From: Streptomonospora mangrovi
GTDB taxonomy: Bacteria; Actinomycetota; Actinomycetes; Streptosporangiales; Streptosporangiaceae
DNA: 64,000 nt
Assembly: GCF_027604915.1 (NCBI RefSeq)
Contig: NZ_JAJAQC010000014.1
Span: 1-64,000 of the forward strand
Direction: 5' to 3'
Below are positions 25,610 through 35,209 of this stretch, piece by piece. The notes under the pieces were generated by a model, which was not told where the DNA came from, did not search any database, and worked only from the letters and a program-made list of their open reading frames with translations. Numbering within the stretch: the first letter of the stretch is position 1; every line of letters begins with the position of its first letter. The translations under genes were made by a program, and so were the position numbers.

Positions 25610-25640
25610 GGGGTTCCTCCTCGGGGCCGGGGCGGCGGGG

Positions 25641-26948
25641 TCAGCTCAGGTCCTTCAGGCGGTCGAAGACGGCGTCCAGGCGCCGCACGAACCGCTCGGG
25701 GCGGCAGACCTCGTCGAGGCGGGCCTCGTCGAGCGTGACGCCGCGCGCGGCGGCCTCGGCCCGCAGGGTGTCGCGGAAGGGGCTCTGGGTGTCCCAGGTG
25801 CGCATGGCGGCGGTCTGCACCAGGGCGTAGACGTCCTCGCGCGAGGCGCCGGTCTCGATCAGCTCGGAGACGACGGTGGAGGAGTAGATGAGCCCGTGGG
25901 TGGAGTCGAGGTTGGCGCGCATGCGGTCGGTGTCGACCACCAGGCCGGTGACCAGCCGGGTGGTGAGGTTGAGCAGGTAGTCGGTGGCGATCGCGGCGTC
26001 GGGCAGCGAGATGCGCTCGGTGGAGGAGTGGGAGATGTCGCGCTCGTGCCAGAGCGGGATGCCCTCCATGACCGGGACGATCTGGGCGCGGACGTTGCGC
26101 GCCATGCCGCAGATGCGCTCGGACATGATGGGGTTCTTCTTGTGGGGCATGGCGCTGGAGCCCTTCTGGCCCTTGCCGAACGGCTCCCACAGCTCGCGGA
26201 CCTCGGTGCGCTGGCCGTGGCGGACCTCAAGGGCCACCGCCTCGCACACCGTGGCCATGATCGCCAGGCACGACACCCACTCGGAGATGCCGTCGCGCAG
26301 CACCACCTGGGTGGAGACGTCGGCCGGGCGCAGGCCGAGGCGCTCGGCGACGTAGGACTCCACGGCGGGGTCGATGTTGGAGTAGGTGCCCACCGGGCCC
26401 GAGATCGCCATGACGCCCACCGCCTCGCGCGCCCGGCGCAGGCGGTCGCGCGAGCGGGCCATGCCGAACGCGAAGTCGGCCACGCGGTGGCCCCAGACGT
26501 CGGGTTCGCCGTGGATGCCGTGGGTGCGGCCGACCCGCAGGGTGTGGCGGTGCTCCAGGGCGTGGTCGCGCAGGGCCGCCACCAGGGTGTCGGCCTTGGC
26601 CAGGAGGATGTCGGTGGCCTCGACCAGTTGGGCCGCCAGCGCGGTGTCGAGGAGGTCGGAGGAGGTCATGCCGAAGTGCACCCAGGCCGCGGCATCGCGG
26701 GGTTCGGTGTTGTCGGCCCAGGCGGTGAGGAACGCGATGACGTCGTGCTGGGTGACGGCCTCGATCTCGGCCACGCGCTCGGGCGTGGGCGGCGGCGCGG
26801 CGCGCACGGGTTCGACGGTGTCGGCGGGCACGGTGCCGGCCGCGGCGTGGGCCTCCAGCACCAGGGTCTCGACCCGGCACCACAGCTCGTACTTATGGGC
26901 GTCGGAGAAGACGCGCCCCATCTCGGGAAGGGTATAGCGCTCGATCAC
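25641..26948 (-). CDS. purB: adenylosuccinate lyase
   Basis: A 435-residue fumarase/aspartase-superfamily enzyme that splits SAICAR and adenylosuccinate, releasing fumarate. The signature GSSAMPHKKNP carries the catalytic serine loop, HFGMTSSD is the second motif, and GRTHGIHGEP holds the histidine. GTG 26948 is followed by IERYTLPEM as in other PurB proteins; the ribosome site is weak. It lies 80 bp downstream of purD. Confidence 0.95.
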   Translation of the reverse strand: MIERYTLPEMGRVFSDAHKYELWCRVETLVLEAHAAAGTVPADTVEPVRAAPPPTPERVAEIEAVTQHDVIAFLTAWADNTEPRDAAAWVHFGMTSSDLLDTALAAQLVEATDILLAKADTLVAALRDHALEHRHTLRVGRTHGIHGEPDVWGHRVADFAFGMARSRDRLRRAREAVGVMAISGPVGTYSNIDPAVESYVAERLGLRPADVSTQVVLRDGISEWVSCLAIMATVCEAVALEVRHGQRTEVRELWEPFGKGQKGSSAMPHKKNPIMSERICGMARNVRAQIVPVMEGIPLWHERDISHSSTERISLPDAAIATDYLLNLTTRLVTGLVVDTDRMRANLDSTHGLIYSSTVVSELIETGASREDVYALVQTAAMRTWDTQSPFRDTLRAEAAARGVTLDEARLDEVCRPERFVRRLDAVFDRLKDLS

Positions 26949-27028
26949 CCGCCCATTTTCGCAGGTACCCGAGCGGAGCCGGGCATCCGGAGGAGGACCT
27001 GTGGAAAACCGGTCCTCCCCCGGGTCGC

Positions 27029-28282
27029 TCAGGCCGACTGAGCGGCGGCGCGTTCGGCGATGTCGCGGCGGTAGAAGGAGCCGCGCAGCTCGATGCGGGA
27101 GGCGGCGGCGTAGGCGCGCTCGCGCGCCTGGGCCAGGGTGGCGCCGGTGCCCACCACGTCGAGCACCCGGCCGCCGGCGGCCTTGAGGTCGCGGGCGCCG
27201 CTCCAGGCGGTGCCCGCGTGCAGCACGTAGGCGCCCTCGACGGCCGCGGCGGCCTCAAGCCCGGTGATCAGGTCGCCCTTGGCGGGGTCGCCGGGGTAGT
27301 TCTCGGCGGCGACCACCACGGTGACGGCGGCGCCCGAGCGCCACTCCAGGCGGGTGTCGGGGGACAGGCCGCCGGTGTCGGTGGCCTGGAGCAGCGCGCC
27401 GATGGGGGTGGCCAGGCGGTCCAGCACCACCTGGCACTCGGGGTCGCCGAAGCGGGCGTTGAACTCCACCACGCGCGGCCCCTGGGCGGTCAGCGCCAGG
27501 CCGACGTAGAGCAGTCCCTGGTAGCGGGTGCCGCGCCGCGCCATCTCGGCCAGGGTGGGCCGCACGACGGTCTCCATGACCTCGGGGACCAGCCCGGGCG
27601 GCGCCCAGGGCAGCGGGGTGTAGGCGCCCATGCCGCCGGTGTTGGGGCCCTGGTCGCCGTCGTAGGCGCGCTTGAAGTCCTGGGCGGGCAGCAGCGGGAC
27701 GGCGTGCACGCCGTCGCTGATGACGAACAGCGAGACCTCGGGGCCGTCGAGGTACTCCTCGACCACCACGCGGCCGCACTCGCGGGCGTGGCGCTCGGCG
27801 GCGGCGCGGTCCTCGGTCACCACGACGCCCTTGCCGGCGGCCAGGCCGTCGTCCTTGACCACGTAGGGCGGCCCGAACTCCTCCAGCGCCTCGGCGACCT
27901 GGTGCGGCGAGCGGCACAGCCGGGCGCGCGCGGTGGGCACGCCCGCCGCCTGCATGACCTCCTTGGCGAACCCCTTGGAGCCCTCCAGCCGGGCGGCCTC
28001 CTTGTCGGGGCCGAAGACGGGGATGCCGCGTTCGCGCAGGGCGTCGGCGACCCCGGCCACCAGCGGGGCCTCGGGGCCGATCACGACGAGTTCGGCGCCG
28101 ATGCGGGCCGCGAGCTGGGTGACGGCCAGGCCGTCGACCACGTTGATGACGTGGTTCTCGGCGAGTTCGGAGGTGCCGGGGTTGCCGGGGGCGCAGTGCA
28201 GGTCGGTCACGCCGGGGTCGAGGGACAGCGCGCGGACGAGGGCGTGTTCGCGGCCACCGCCGCCGAGGACCAGGGCTTTCAC
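27029..28282 (-). CDS. purD: phosphoribosylamine-glycine ligase
   Basis: A 417-residue ATP-grasp enzyme making GAR from phosphoribosylamine, glycine and ATP. The N-terminal VLGGGGREHAL motif, the grasp motif PYVVKDDGLAAGKGV and the RFGDPECQ signature are intact. The start is GTG 28282 (AAGGG 8 nt upstream); the overlapping ATG nearby is in another frame. The gene follows purA by 51 bp. Confidence 0.95.
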   Translation of the reverse strand: MKALVLGGGGREHALVRALSLDPGVTDLHCAPGNPGTSELAENHVINVVDGLAVTQLAARIGAELVVIGPEAPLVAGVADALRERGIPVFGPDKEAARLEGSKGFAKEVMQAAGVPTARARLCRSPHQVAEALEEFGPPYVVKDDGLAAGKGVVVTEDRAAAERHARECGRVVVEEYLDGPEVSLFVISDGVHAVPLLPAQDFKRAYDGDQGPNTGGMGAYTPLPWAPPGLVPEVMETVVRPTLAEMARRGTRYQGLLYVGLALTAQGPRVVEFNARFGDPECQVVLDRLATPIGALLQATDTGGLSPDTRLEWRSGAAVTVVVAAENYPGDPAKGDLITGLEAAAAVEGAYVLHAGTAWSGARDLKAAGGRVLDVVGTGATLAQARERAYAAASRIELRGSFYRRDIAERAAAQSA

Positions 28283-28333
28283 TTCATGGACCCTTTTGTG
28301 TGTTGTGGGGAGGGCAGGGACGGGCGGCGGCGC

Positions 28334-29617
28334 TCAGACCAGGGAGCGCAGCTCCAGGGTCTGGTCGCGGCCCGGGCCGACACCGATGGCCGAGACCGGG
28401 GCGCCGACCATCTCCTCCAGGGTACGCACGTAGGTCTGGGCGGTCTTGGGAAGCTCCTCGAAGGTCCGGGCGTGGGAGATGTCCTCGTTCCAGCCGTCGA
28501 GGTACTCGTAGACCGGCACCGCGTGGTGGAAGTCGGTCTGGGTCATGGGGATCTCGTCGTGGCGGGTGCCGTTGACGTCGTAGCCCACGCAGACCGGGAC
28601 GCGCTCCAGCCCGGAGAGCACGTCGAGCTTGGTGAGGAAGAAGTCGGTGATGCCGTTGACGCGGGTGGCGTAGCGGGCGATGGGGGCGTCGAACCAGCCG
28701 CAGCGGCGGTTGCGCCCGGTGGTGACCCCGTACTCGCCGCCCTTCTGGCGCAGCCACTCGCCCCACTCGTCGTGCAGCTCGGTGGGGAAGGGGCCCGAGC
28801 CCACGCGGGTGGTGTAGGCCTTGAGGATGCCCACGACCTTGGTGATGCGGGTGGGGCCGATGCCGGCGCCCGCGCACGCCCCGCCCGCCGTGGGCGAGGA
28901 GGAGGTCACGAACGGGTAGGTGCCGTGGTCGATGTCGAGCAGGGTGCCCTGGGAGCCCTCCAGGTAGACCGTGCGGCCCTCGTCCAGCGCCCGGTTGAGG
29001 ATCAGGGAGGTGTCGGCGACGTAGGGCCGCAGCTCCTCGGCGTAGCCGGTGTACTCCTCGAAGACCTGGTCGACCTCCAGCCCGCGGCGGTTGAACACCT
29101 TGGTCAGGATCTGGTTCTTGTCGTGCAGCGCGAGTTCGAGCTTCTGCCGCAGGATCTTGGGGTCGAACATGTCCTGCACGCGGATGCCGGTGCGCGAGAT
29201 CTTGTCGGCGTAGGTGGGGCCGATGCCGCGCCCGGTGGTGCCGATCTGGCGCTTGCCCAGGAAGCGCTCGGTGACCTTGTCCAGCGCCCGGTGGTAGGGC
29301 ATGATCAGGTGGGCGTTGGCCGAGACCAGCAGCCGCTCGGTGTTCACACCGCGCTCGCGCAGGCCGCGCAGCTCCTCGAACAGCACCCCGGGGTCGATCA
29401 CCACCCCGTTGGCGATCACCGGCACCACGTCGGGCGAGAGGATCCCGGAGGGCAGCAGGTGCAGGGCGTACTTCTGGTCGCCGATGACCACGGTGTGCCC
29501 GGCGTTGTTGCCCCCCTGGTAGCGCACCACGTAGTCGACGCGGTTGCCGACCAGGTCGGTGGCCTTCCCCTTGCCCTCGTCCCCCCACTGGGCCCCAACG
29601 AGCGTGATCGCCGGCAT
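28334..29617 (-). CDS. purA: adenylosuccinate synthase
   Basis: A 427-residue GTP-dependent enzyme that commits IMP to [14 protein letters not shown] is the phosphate-binding loop and [16 protein letters not shown] the second signature. ATG 29617 has GAGG about 9 nt upstream. It heads the purA-purD-purB-purC run. The upstream leader contains a terminator-like hairpin (29684-29711), so premature termination could regulate it. Confidence 0.96.
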   Translation of the reverse strand: MPAITLVGAQWGDEGKGKATDLVGNRVDYVVRYQGGNNAGHTVVIGDQKYALHLLPSGILSPDVVPVIANGVVIDPGVLFEELRGLRERGVNTERLLVSANAHLIMPYHRALDKVTERFLGKRQIGTTGRGIGPTYADKISRTGIRVQDMFDPKILRQKLELALHDKNQILTKVFNRRGLEVDQVFEEYTGYAEELRPYVADTSLILNRALDEGRTVYLEGSQGTLLDIDHGTYPFVTSSSPTAGGACAGAGIGPTRITKVVGILKAYTTRVGSGPFPTELHDEWGEWLRQKGGEYGVTTGRNRRCGWFDAPIARYATRVNGITDFFLTKLDVLSGLERVPVCVGYDVNGTRHDEIPMTQTDFHHAVPVYEYLDGWNEDISHARTFEELPKTAQTYVRTLEEMVGAPVSAIGVGPGRDQTLELRSLV

Positions 29618-29683
29618 CCGGGTCTACCTCTGCATTCTTCCGATCGGACCGTGGATGTTCGCGCGGTGCGCCGCACGTGAAAA

Positions 29684-29711
29684 GCCCCTGGCGCAAGAAA
29701 GCGACAGGGGC
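29684..29711 (-). terminator. intrinsic terminator-like hairpin in the purA leader
   Basis: Stem GCCCCTG plus CGC on either side of one mismatch, 6-nt loop, followed on the minus strand by TTTT. It is 67 nt upstream of the purA ATG and 137 nt downstream of the DUF3151 stop. It could simply end the DUF3151 transcript, or act as an attenuator if the promoter at 29724-29752 is real. Confidence 0.7.
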
Positions 29712-29723
29712 CCTTGCGCATTG

Positions 29724-29752
29724 AGCGTACACGACCGCTGCTCGGGCGTTAA
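29724..29752 (-). promoter_or_regulatory. predicted promoter of purA
   Basis: Minus-strand TTAACG (29752-29747) and TACGCT (29729-29724) with a 17-nt spacer. The start would be near 29717, just before the terminator-like hairpin. Confidence 0.5.
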
Positions 29753-29847
29753 GCGAGGTTTGTCGGCGCCGCCGCGCTGAGCTGCGGCGACGACCTGGCC
29801 CGCCGCGGCGCGCCGGGCGCGGGGGCGGCCCGGGCGCGGGCGGCCCG

Positions 29848-30264
29848 CTAGGAGGCCAGGGTCCGCGCCGCGGTGGCGCTGCTGTCGCGCAGGAAGGCGG
29901 CGCAGCGGTCGGCCTCGTCGGACTCCCCGATCGCGCCGGCGGCCATGCCCAGCATGTGCAGCGCGCGCAGGAAGCCCTGGTTGGGCTCGTGCTCCCAGGG
30001 GACGGGGCCGTGGCCCTTCCACCCGGCGCGGCGCAACTGGTCCAGGCCGCGGTGGTAGCCGGTGCGGGCGTAGGCGTAGGCGGCCACGGGCTCGCCGGCG
30101 GCGAACGCGCGCTCGGCCAGGGCGGCCCAGGCGGCGGACGAGGCAGGGAACCGGGCGGCGACCTCGGCGGGGTCGGTGCCGGCGGCCAGGAGTTCGCGGG
30201 CCTCGGGGAGGTCGGGCAGGTGCGTGGCGGGAGGTTCGCCGAGCAGGTTGCTGTGCGGGTCCAT
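29848..30264 (-). CDS. DUF3151 family protein
   Basis: A 138-residue soluble helical protein of the DUF3151 family, with FPASSAAWAALAERA, GYHRGLDQLRRAGWKGHGPVPW and EPNQGFLRALHMLG as the conserved core. Function is unknown. The family is commonly beside fructose-bisphosphate aldolase in actinobacteria, as here. ATG 30264 has AGGA 8 nt upstream. Confidence 0.85.
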   Translation of the reverse strand: MDPHSNLLGEPPATHLPDLPEARELLAAGTDPAEVAARFPASSAAWAALAERAFAAGEPVAAYAYARTGYHRGLDQLRRAGWKGHGPVPWEHEPNQGFLRALHMLGMAAGAIGESDEADRCAAFLRDSSATAARTLAS

Positions 30265-30319
30265 GCCCCCATCCTGCCAGCGCCCGGCGGCCGCCGGTGG
30301 GCGGCGTGCGGGGAAAGGG

Positions 30320-30368
30320 GCGTGCCCGGCCACCACGTCCGCCCAAGGAAGGAAGCGGCCGGGCACGC
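30320..30368 (-). terminator. hairpin between fbaA and the DUF3151 gene
   Basis: A 12-bp perfect stem GCGTGCCCGGCC separated by 25 nt, about 48 nt past the fbaA stop. It probably reduces read-through into the DUF3151 gene. Confidence 0.6.
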
Positions 30369-30415
30369 GCGGCCCCTGATCCGTGGGGAACCAGGGACCG
30401 GTCTGGGGCGGGCCG

Positions 30416-31438
<1,023 letters not shown>

Positions 31439-31738
31439 GGTGTTGACTCCCTGGTTGGCCTGGAGTGTCGGACGAGGCGGTCCCGCCGGCGTGCGCGGTC
31501 CCGCATGAGTTTCCGGCAGTGCCCCGGTGCGTGAGCAAGTATCGCGAAGTCGGCAGCCGAGCGAAAGGTCTAGACCAGGACGGCCGCGCGGCGCCGCCCG
31601 GCCCGGTGGTCACGGTGCGTGCACGGCCACTACTTTACGCGGTTTACGCGCTGGTTTCCGCCCGCCCGGCCGGGTTCGGACAGGTCTGTGTGTTCCCACC
31701 GTCGATTGTCCCCGGTGATACACGCTACATTCAGCACC
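31439..31738. other. divergent region between fbaA and a membrane-anchored protein gene
   Basis: A 300-bp spacer. Toward its right end, TACATT at 31726-31731 sits 7 nt before the GTG of the next gene and fits a -10 box for a leaderless transcript. No clear fbaA promoter was identified. Confidence 0.5.
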
Positions 31739-32164
31739 GTGGGACGACATCGCAATGATCCGCGCGGGATCGGCCAGATGCTGGCCATCGTCGGCGCGAT
31801 CGTGCTCTTCATCACCCTGGTCATCCTGGGCGGCTACTTCCTCTACCGGTCGCTCCCCGCGGGCAACCCCGACTCCGCCGTGCCCGAGAGCGCCGACACC
31901 GCCGCCGCGCAGGCCGGCGGGGTGGCCACCGGCACCCTCTACATCGAGGTGGTGGGGGAGTCCAGCGACGTGGTCGTGCGGGTGCCCGGCGGCGACGTGC
32001 TCACCGACGCCACCATGGGCCGGGGGGAGTACGTCACCTTCGACGAGTCCCGCCCGCTCGACGTGACGATCGGCGACCCCTCGGCGGTGGAGCTGTACGT
32101 GCACGGCCAGCCGCGCGACATCTCGGGCGAGGAGCCCGGCTACAGCCTCACCGTCGAGCCCTGA
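31739..32164 (+). CDS. membrane-anchored protein with small beta domain
   Basis: A 141-residue protein. One membrane helix covers residues ~14-36 (MLAIVGAIVLFITLVILGG). A short Pro/Ser/Ala linker and an extracytoplasmic beta domain follow (LYIEVVGESSDVVVRVPGG... VELYVHGQPRDISG), resembling DUF4115/RodZ-tail folds. GTG 31739 is 7 nt from a -10-like TACATT and has no ribosome site, so it may be leaderless; ATG 31778 is an alternative. Function is unknown. Confidence 0.7.
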   Translation: MGRHRNDPRGIGQMLAIVGAIVLFITLVILGGYFLYRSLPAGNPDSAVPESADTAAAQAGGVATGTLYIEVVGESSDVVVRVPGGDVLTDATMGRGEYVTFDESRPLDVTIGDPSAVELYVHGQPRDISGEEPGYSLTVEP

Positions 32165-32269
32165 CCGCCCGCCGCACCCGCGACCGCACCCCGCACCCGC
32201 GTCCCGCTCTTTTCCGCCCGGTGCGGTCCTTCGGCGTCGCCCCCGGCTCCGCCGACCGGGCCGCCGCCC

Positions 32270-32803
32270 TCACACGTCGAGGTCGCCGGCCTCGAAGACC
32301 GCGCGGTAGTCCAGCCCGGCCTCGGCCACACGGGCCCGCGCGCCCCGGTCCACGATGACCGCCACGCCCACGACCTCGGCCCCGGCCTCGCGCAGGGCGT
32401 CGACCGCCGTGAGGACCGAACCGCCGGTGGTGGAGGTGTCCTCGACCGCCAGCACGCGGCGCCCGGCGACGTCGGGGCCCTCGATGCGCCGCTGGAGGCC
32501 GTGGGCCTTGCCCTCCTTGCGCACCACGAAGGCGTCGAGCGCGCGGCCCCGGGCGGCGGCGGCGTGCAGCATGGCGGCGGCGACGGGATCGGCGCCCAGG
32601 GTCAGCCCGCCCACGGCGTCGAAGGAGAGGTCGGCGGTGGCCTCCAGCAGCACCCGGCCCACCAGCGGCGCGCTCGCGCCGTCGAGCGTGACGCGGCGGA
32701 GGTCGACGTAGTAGTCGGCCTCGCGGCCCGAGGACAGGGTGACGCGGCCGCGCACGACGGCCTTATCGTTGATGTGCTTCAGCAGAACTTCGCGGTCGCT
32801 CAT
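32270..32803 (-). CDS. pyrE: orotate phosphoribosyltransferase
   Basis: A 177-residue type I phosphoribosyltransferase forming OMP from orotate and PRPP in pyrimidine synthesis. The PRPP signature VLAVEDTSTTGGSVL is exact, the N-terminus has FSSG-type VTLSSGREADYYVDLR, and VVRKEGKAHG is the lysine loop. ATG 32803 has no ribosome site, and TAGGCT lies 8 nt upstream, so a leaderless message is possible. No other pyr genes are nearby. Confidence 0.93.
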   Translation of the reverse strand: MSDREVLLKHINDKAVVRGRVTLSSGREADYYVDLRRVTLDGASAPLVGRVLLEATADLSFDAVGGLTLGADPVAAAMLHAAAARGRALDAFVVRKEGKAHGLQRRIEGPDVAGRRVLAVEDTSTTGGSVLTAVDALREAGAEVVGVAVIVDRGARARVAEAGLDYRAVFEAGDLDV

Positions 32804-32895
32804 GGTCAACGAGCCTAGAACGTGCCGGTGAGTCGCCGCGCGCGCCGTCCACAGGCGACCGCGCCGGCCCCGTAGGAAGGCGGCAGGAGGCGGCC

Positions 32896-33234
32896 ATGAC
32901 CCACACCCCCGGCGCACCCGCCCACGTCCGCGTCGAGACCACCACCGGCACCGCCGAGTCGGCGGCCGACCTCGCCCGCTCCGCCGTGGAGCGCGGCCTG
33001 GCCGCCTGCGCCCAGGTCGAGGCGCCCATCACCAGCCACTACCGGTGGGAGGGCGAGGTCCGCGCCGACCCCGAGTGGCGCGTCGCCTTCAAGACCGCCC
33101 GCGACCGCCTGGGCGATCTGGTGGACCACCTCACCGCCGCGCACCCCTACGACGTGCCCGAGGTGATCGCCGTGCCCATCGAGGGCGGCAGCCCCGAATA
33201 CCTGGCCTGGCTCGTGTCCGAGACCCGGCGCTGA
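32896..33234 (+). CDS. cutA: CutA-family divalent-ion tolerance protein
   Basis: A 112-residue CutA1 protein forming ferredoxin-like trimers. The motifs ARSAVERGLAACAQV, ITSHYRWEGEV and HPYDVPEVIAVPIE are conserved. In other bacteria it is linked to copper tolerance, although its mechanism is unsettled. ATG 32896 has GGAGG 5 nt upstream. It is followed after 2 nt by the next gene, so the two form an operon. Confidence 0.92.
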   Translation: MTHTPGAPAHVRVETTTGTAESAADLARSAVERGLAACAQVEAPITSHYRWEGEVRADPEWRVAFKTARDRLGDLVDHLTAAHPYDVPEVIAVPIEGGSPEYLAWLVSETRR

Positions 33235-33236
33235 CC

Positions 33237-33848
33237 GTGGCGCTCCCCCCGCCCGCGCCGCCCGGCGCGCCCGCCCTGGTGCTGCTGGCCGACCCGCTGG
33301 GCGCCCCGCAGTGGTGGCCGGCGCTGCCCGGCGGACTGCGCGGGCGCGGCGCCTGGGCCGCCGCCGCCGAGGTCCCCGGCGACCCCGCACCGCCCTACGC
33401 CGCCCGCCACATCGCCGGCGCGGCCCTGGCCATCGCGCGCCTGGACCCACCGGGGCCGCTGCTGCTGGCCGCGCACGGCGGCGCCGGGCCGCTGCTGCCC
33501 CGCGTGGGCGCCGCCCAGCGCGCGGCGCACCGCCCGCTCGCCGGGTACCTGCTGGTGGACTCCCTGCTCCCCCAGCCCGGCACGCCCTCCCGCGCCGACC
33601 TGCGCCGGGCCCAGTTCGGCGCCGACGCGGCCGCGCCCGGGGCCGCGCCGGTCCCCGACGGCTACGACACCGAGCCGCTGCCCATGGCCGCCGACTGGCC
33701 CGACGCGCCCGTCGGCTACCTGCTGAGCGACCCCGCGCTCGCGCCGTGCGCCCGGCTGGCCGCGCTGCGCGGCTGGCCGGTCCTGGACCGCGCCGGCGCG
33801 CCCGCCCCCACGGCGGCCGACCTGCTCGACCTGGCCGCCCTGCTGTAG
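33237..33848 (+). CDS. alpha/beta-hydrolase-like protein of unknown function
   Basis: A 203-residue Pro/Ala-rich protein starting at GTG 33237, 2 nt after the cutA stop. A hydrophobic strand (PALVLLADPLGAPQWW), LLLAAHGGAGPLLPR in place of a normal nucleophile elbow, and GYLLVDSLLP suggest an alpha/beta-hydrolase fold, but the GxSxG serine is missing (HGGAG). It is probably inactive as a hydrolase, or a different fold. Confidence 0.6.
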   Translation: MALPPPAPPGAPALVLLADPLGAPQWWPALPGGLRGRGAWAAAAEVPGDPAPPYAARHIAGAALAIARLDPPGPLLLAAHGGAGPLLPRVGAAQRAAHRPLAGYLLVDSLLPQPGTPSRADLRRAQFGADAAAPGAAPVPDGYDTEPLPMAADWPDAPVGYLLSDPALAPCARLAALRGWPVLDRAGAPAPTAADLLDLAALL

Positions 33849-34167
33849 CCCCGCCGGGTGCCGAAGGCGCCCGACCGCACCGGCCCGCCGCCGCGCCCGC
33901 CCCCGGCCGCCGCCCCCGCGCACGGGTGAGGGCGCGCCCGCCTCCCCTTGCGGACGCGCCCCCGGGAGCACCGCATCGCGGCGCTCCCGCCACCGGCCGG
34001 CGCTTCGCGGCCGCCCCTCGGGGCCAGAAGGCCGCCGCCGGGCCGGTGGCGGCCGGCCGGTCGCGTTCGCCCCCTCTGCGAACAGCGCCGGCCGGCGGCC
34101 GTCGGCACCGGGCCCACGCCCCCTCTGCGGGGCCGCGCGGCGCCGACGGCGTTCCATCCGTCTTCGG
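33849..34167. other. GC-rich convergent spacer without genes
   Basis: About 320 bp between two convergent genes. It is built of GC-rich self-complementary patches such as GGCGCCGACGGC and its near complements, which could act as bidirectional termination. No gene or other signal was found. Confidence 0.5.
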
Positions 34168-34980
34168 TCAGTACCTCCCGTCCTCGGCCGCGCCGATGGC
34201 GTCGAGCAGGTCGAGCGCCTCGGCGTGGGTGGGCGGCAGCGGCACCGACCACACCTCGGCGCCGTGGCCGCGCCCCGCCCCGATGCGGGCGCGCAGCCGC
34301 CGCAGCGACTCGGCCGTGCGCCCCGGCGCCGCCGCCAGCACCGCCACGCGGCTGCGGCTCAGCAGCGACACCGACTCCCCGGCCGCGAAGAACCGGCCCA
34401 ACTCGTGGCCGAGCACGATGAGCCGCGCCGTGCGCCGCCACGGGTCCAGCCAGGCCGGCAGCGCGACCACGATCAGCCCGTGGCCCCGGGCGCCCGACCA
34501 CGGCGGCGCGCCCCGGTACAGCTCGCCCAGGCGGGTGCGCAGGTAGGCCGCCGTGGTCAGCCCGGTCAGCGGGTCCTGGCAGTCGTCGCGGCGGCGGCCC
34601 TCGCTCCAGCCCTCGGCCACCGCCCGCACCAGGGCGAACGGCGGGCCGCCGGGGTAGGCGCCGCCCCACTCCGGGGCCTCGGCGACCTCGGCGAACAGCG
34701 CCGCGAGGTCGTCCAGCGCCGCGCCGATCGGCAGGCCGTCGCGCGCCCGGCCCCGGCCCAGCCGCGCGCACGCCGCCACCAGGGCGGGGGTGTCGCCGGC
34801 CGCGCGGCCGCGCAGGTCCTCGGCCACCGCCGCGCACACCGCCTCCACCGCCGGGCTCCACCAGTCGTCGTGGGGCTCGCCCCGGTCCAGCCGGCTGCGC
34901 CGGCACCACCGCTCCCGCAGCCGGCGGGCGGGGTCGACCCGCCCGGCGGCCACGGCGCCGGTCTGCTCACTCGTCCCCAT
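34168..34980 (-). CDS. degenerate GGDEF-like protein
   Basis: A 270-residue protein. Residues ~135-265 start with DCQDPLTGLTTAAYLRTRL, the hallmark entry helix of GGDEF domains, and continue with the matching alpha/beta pattern (LIVVALPAWLDPW; SLLSRSRVAVLAA). The GG[DE]EF active loop is absent, so diguanylate cyclase activity is unlikely. The N-terminal half is helical. ATG 34980 has GGGGAG 4 nt upstream. It is divergent from the giant sigma factor gene. Confidence 0.7.
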   Translation of the reverse strand: MGTSEQTGAVAAGRVDPARRLRERWCRRSRLDRGEPHDDWWSPAVEAVCAAVAEDLRGRAAGDTPALVAACARLGRGRARDGLPIGAALDDLAALFAEVAEAPEWGGAYPGGPPFALVRAVAEGWSEGRRRDDCQDPLTGLTTAAYLRTRLGELYRGAPPWSGARGHGLIVVALPAWLDPWRRTARLIVLGHELGRFFAAGESVSLLSRSRVAVLAAAPGRTAESLRRLRARIGAGRGHGAEVWSVPLPPTHAEALDLLDAIGAAEDGRY

Positions 34981-35209
34981 GCCACTCCCCTCTGCCGGCG
35001 GTGCGCGGTGTGAGTCGAAGCGGGCGCGCCCCGATGCGTTCACCCCTAATCACGCAGTTCGGTGGCGGGCATGACGCGAGTGCGGGATATTTTTTCCGCG
35101 GCCTGTGCACACGGCCGCCCACGCCGCACGACACCGGCGGCCGCACCGTCGACGGCGACCCGGTGCGGCGCCTCGCACACGTGCCGCACCACCGGGGGAA
35201 GGGCAGGGC

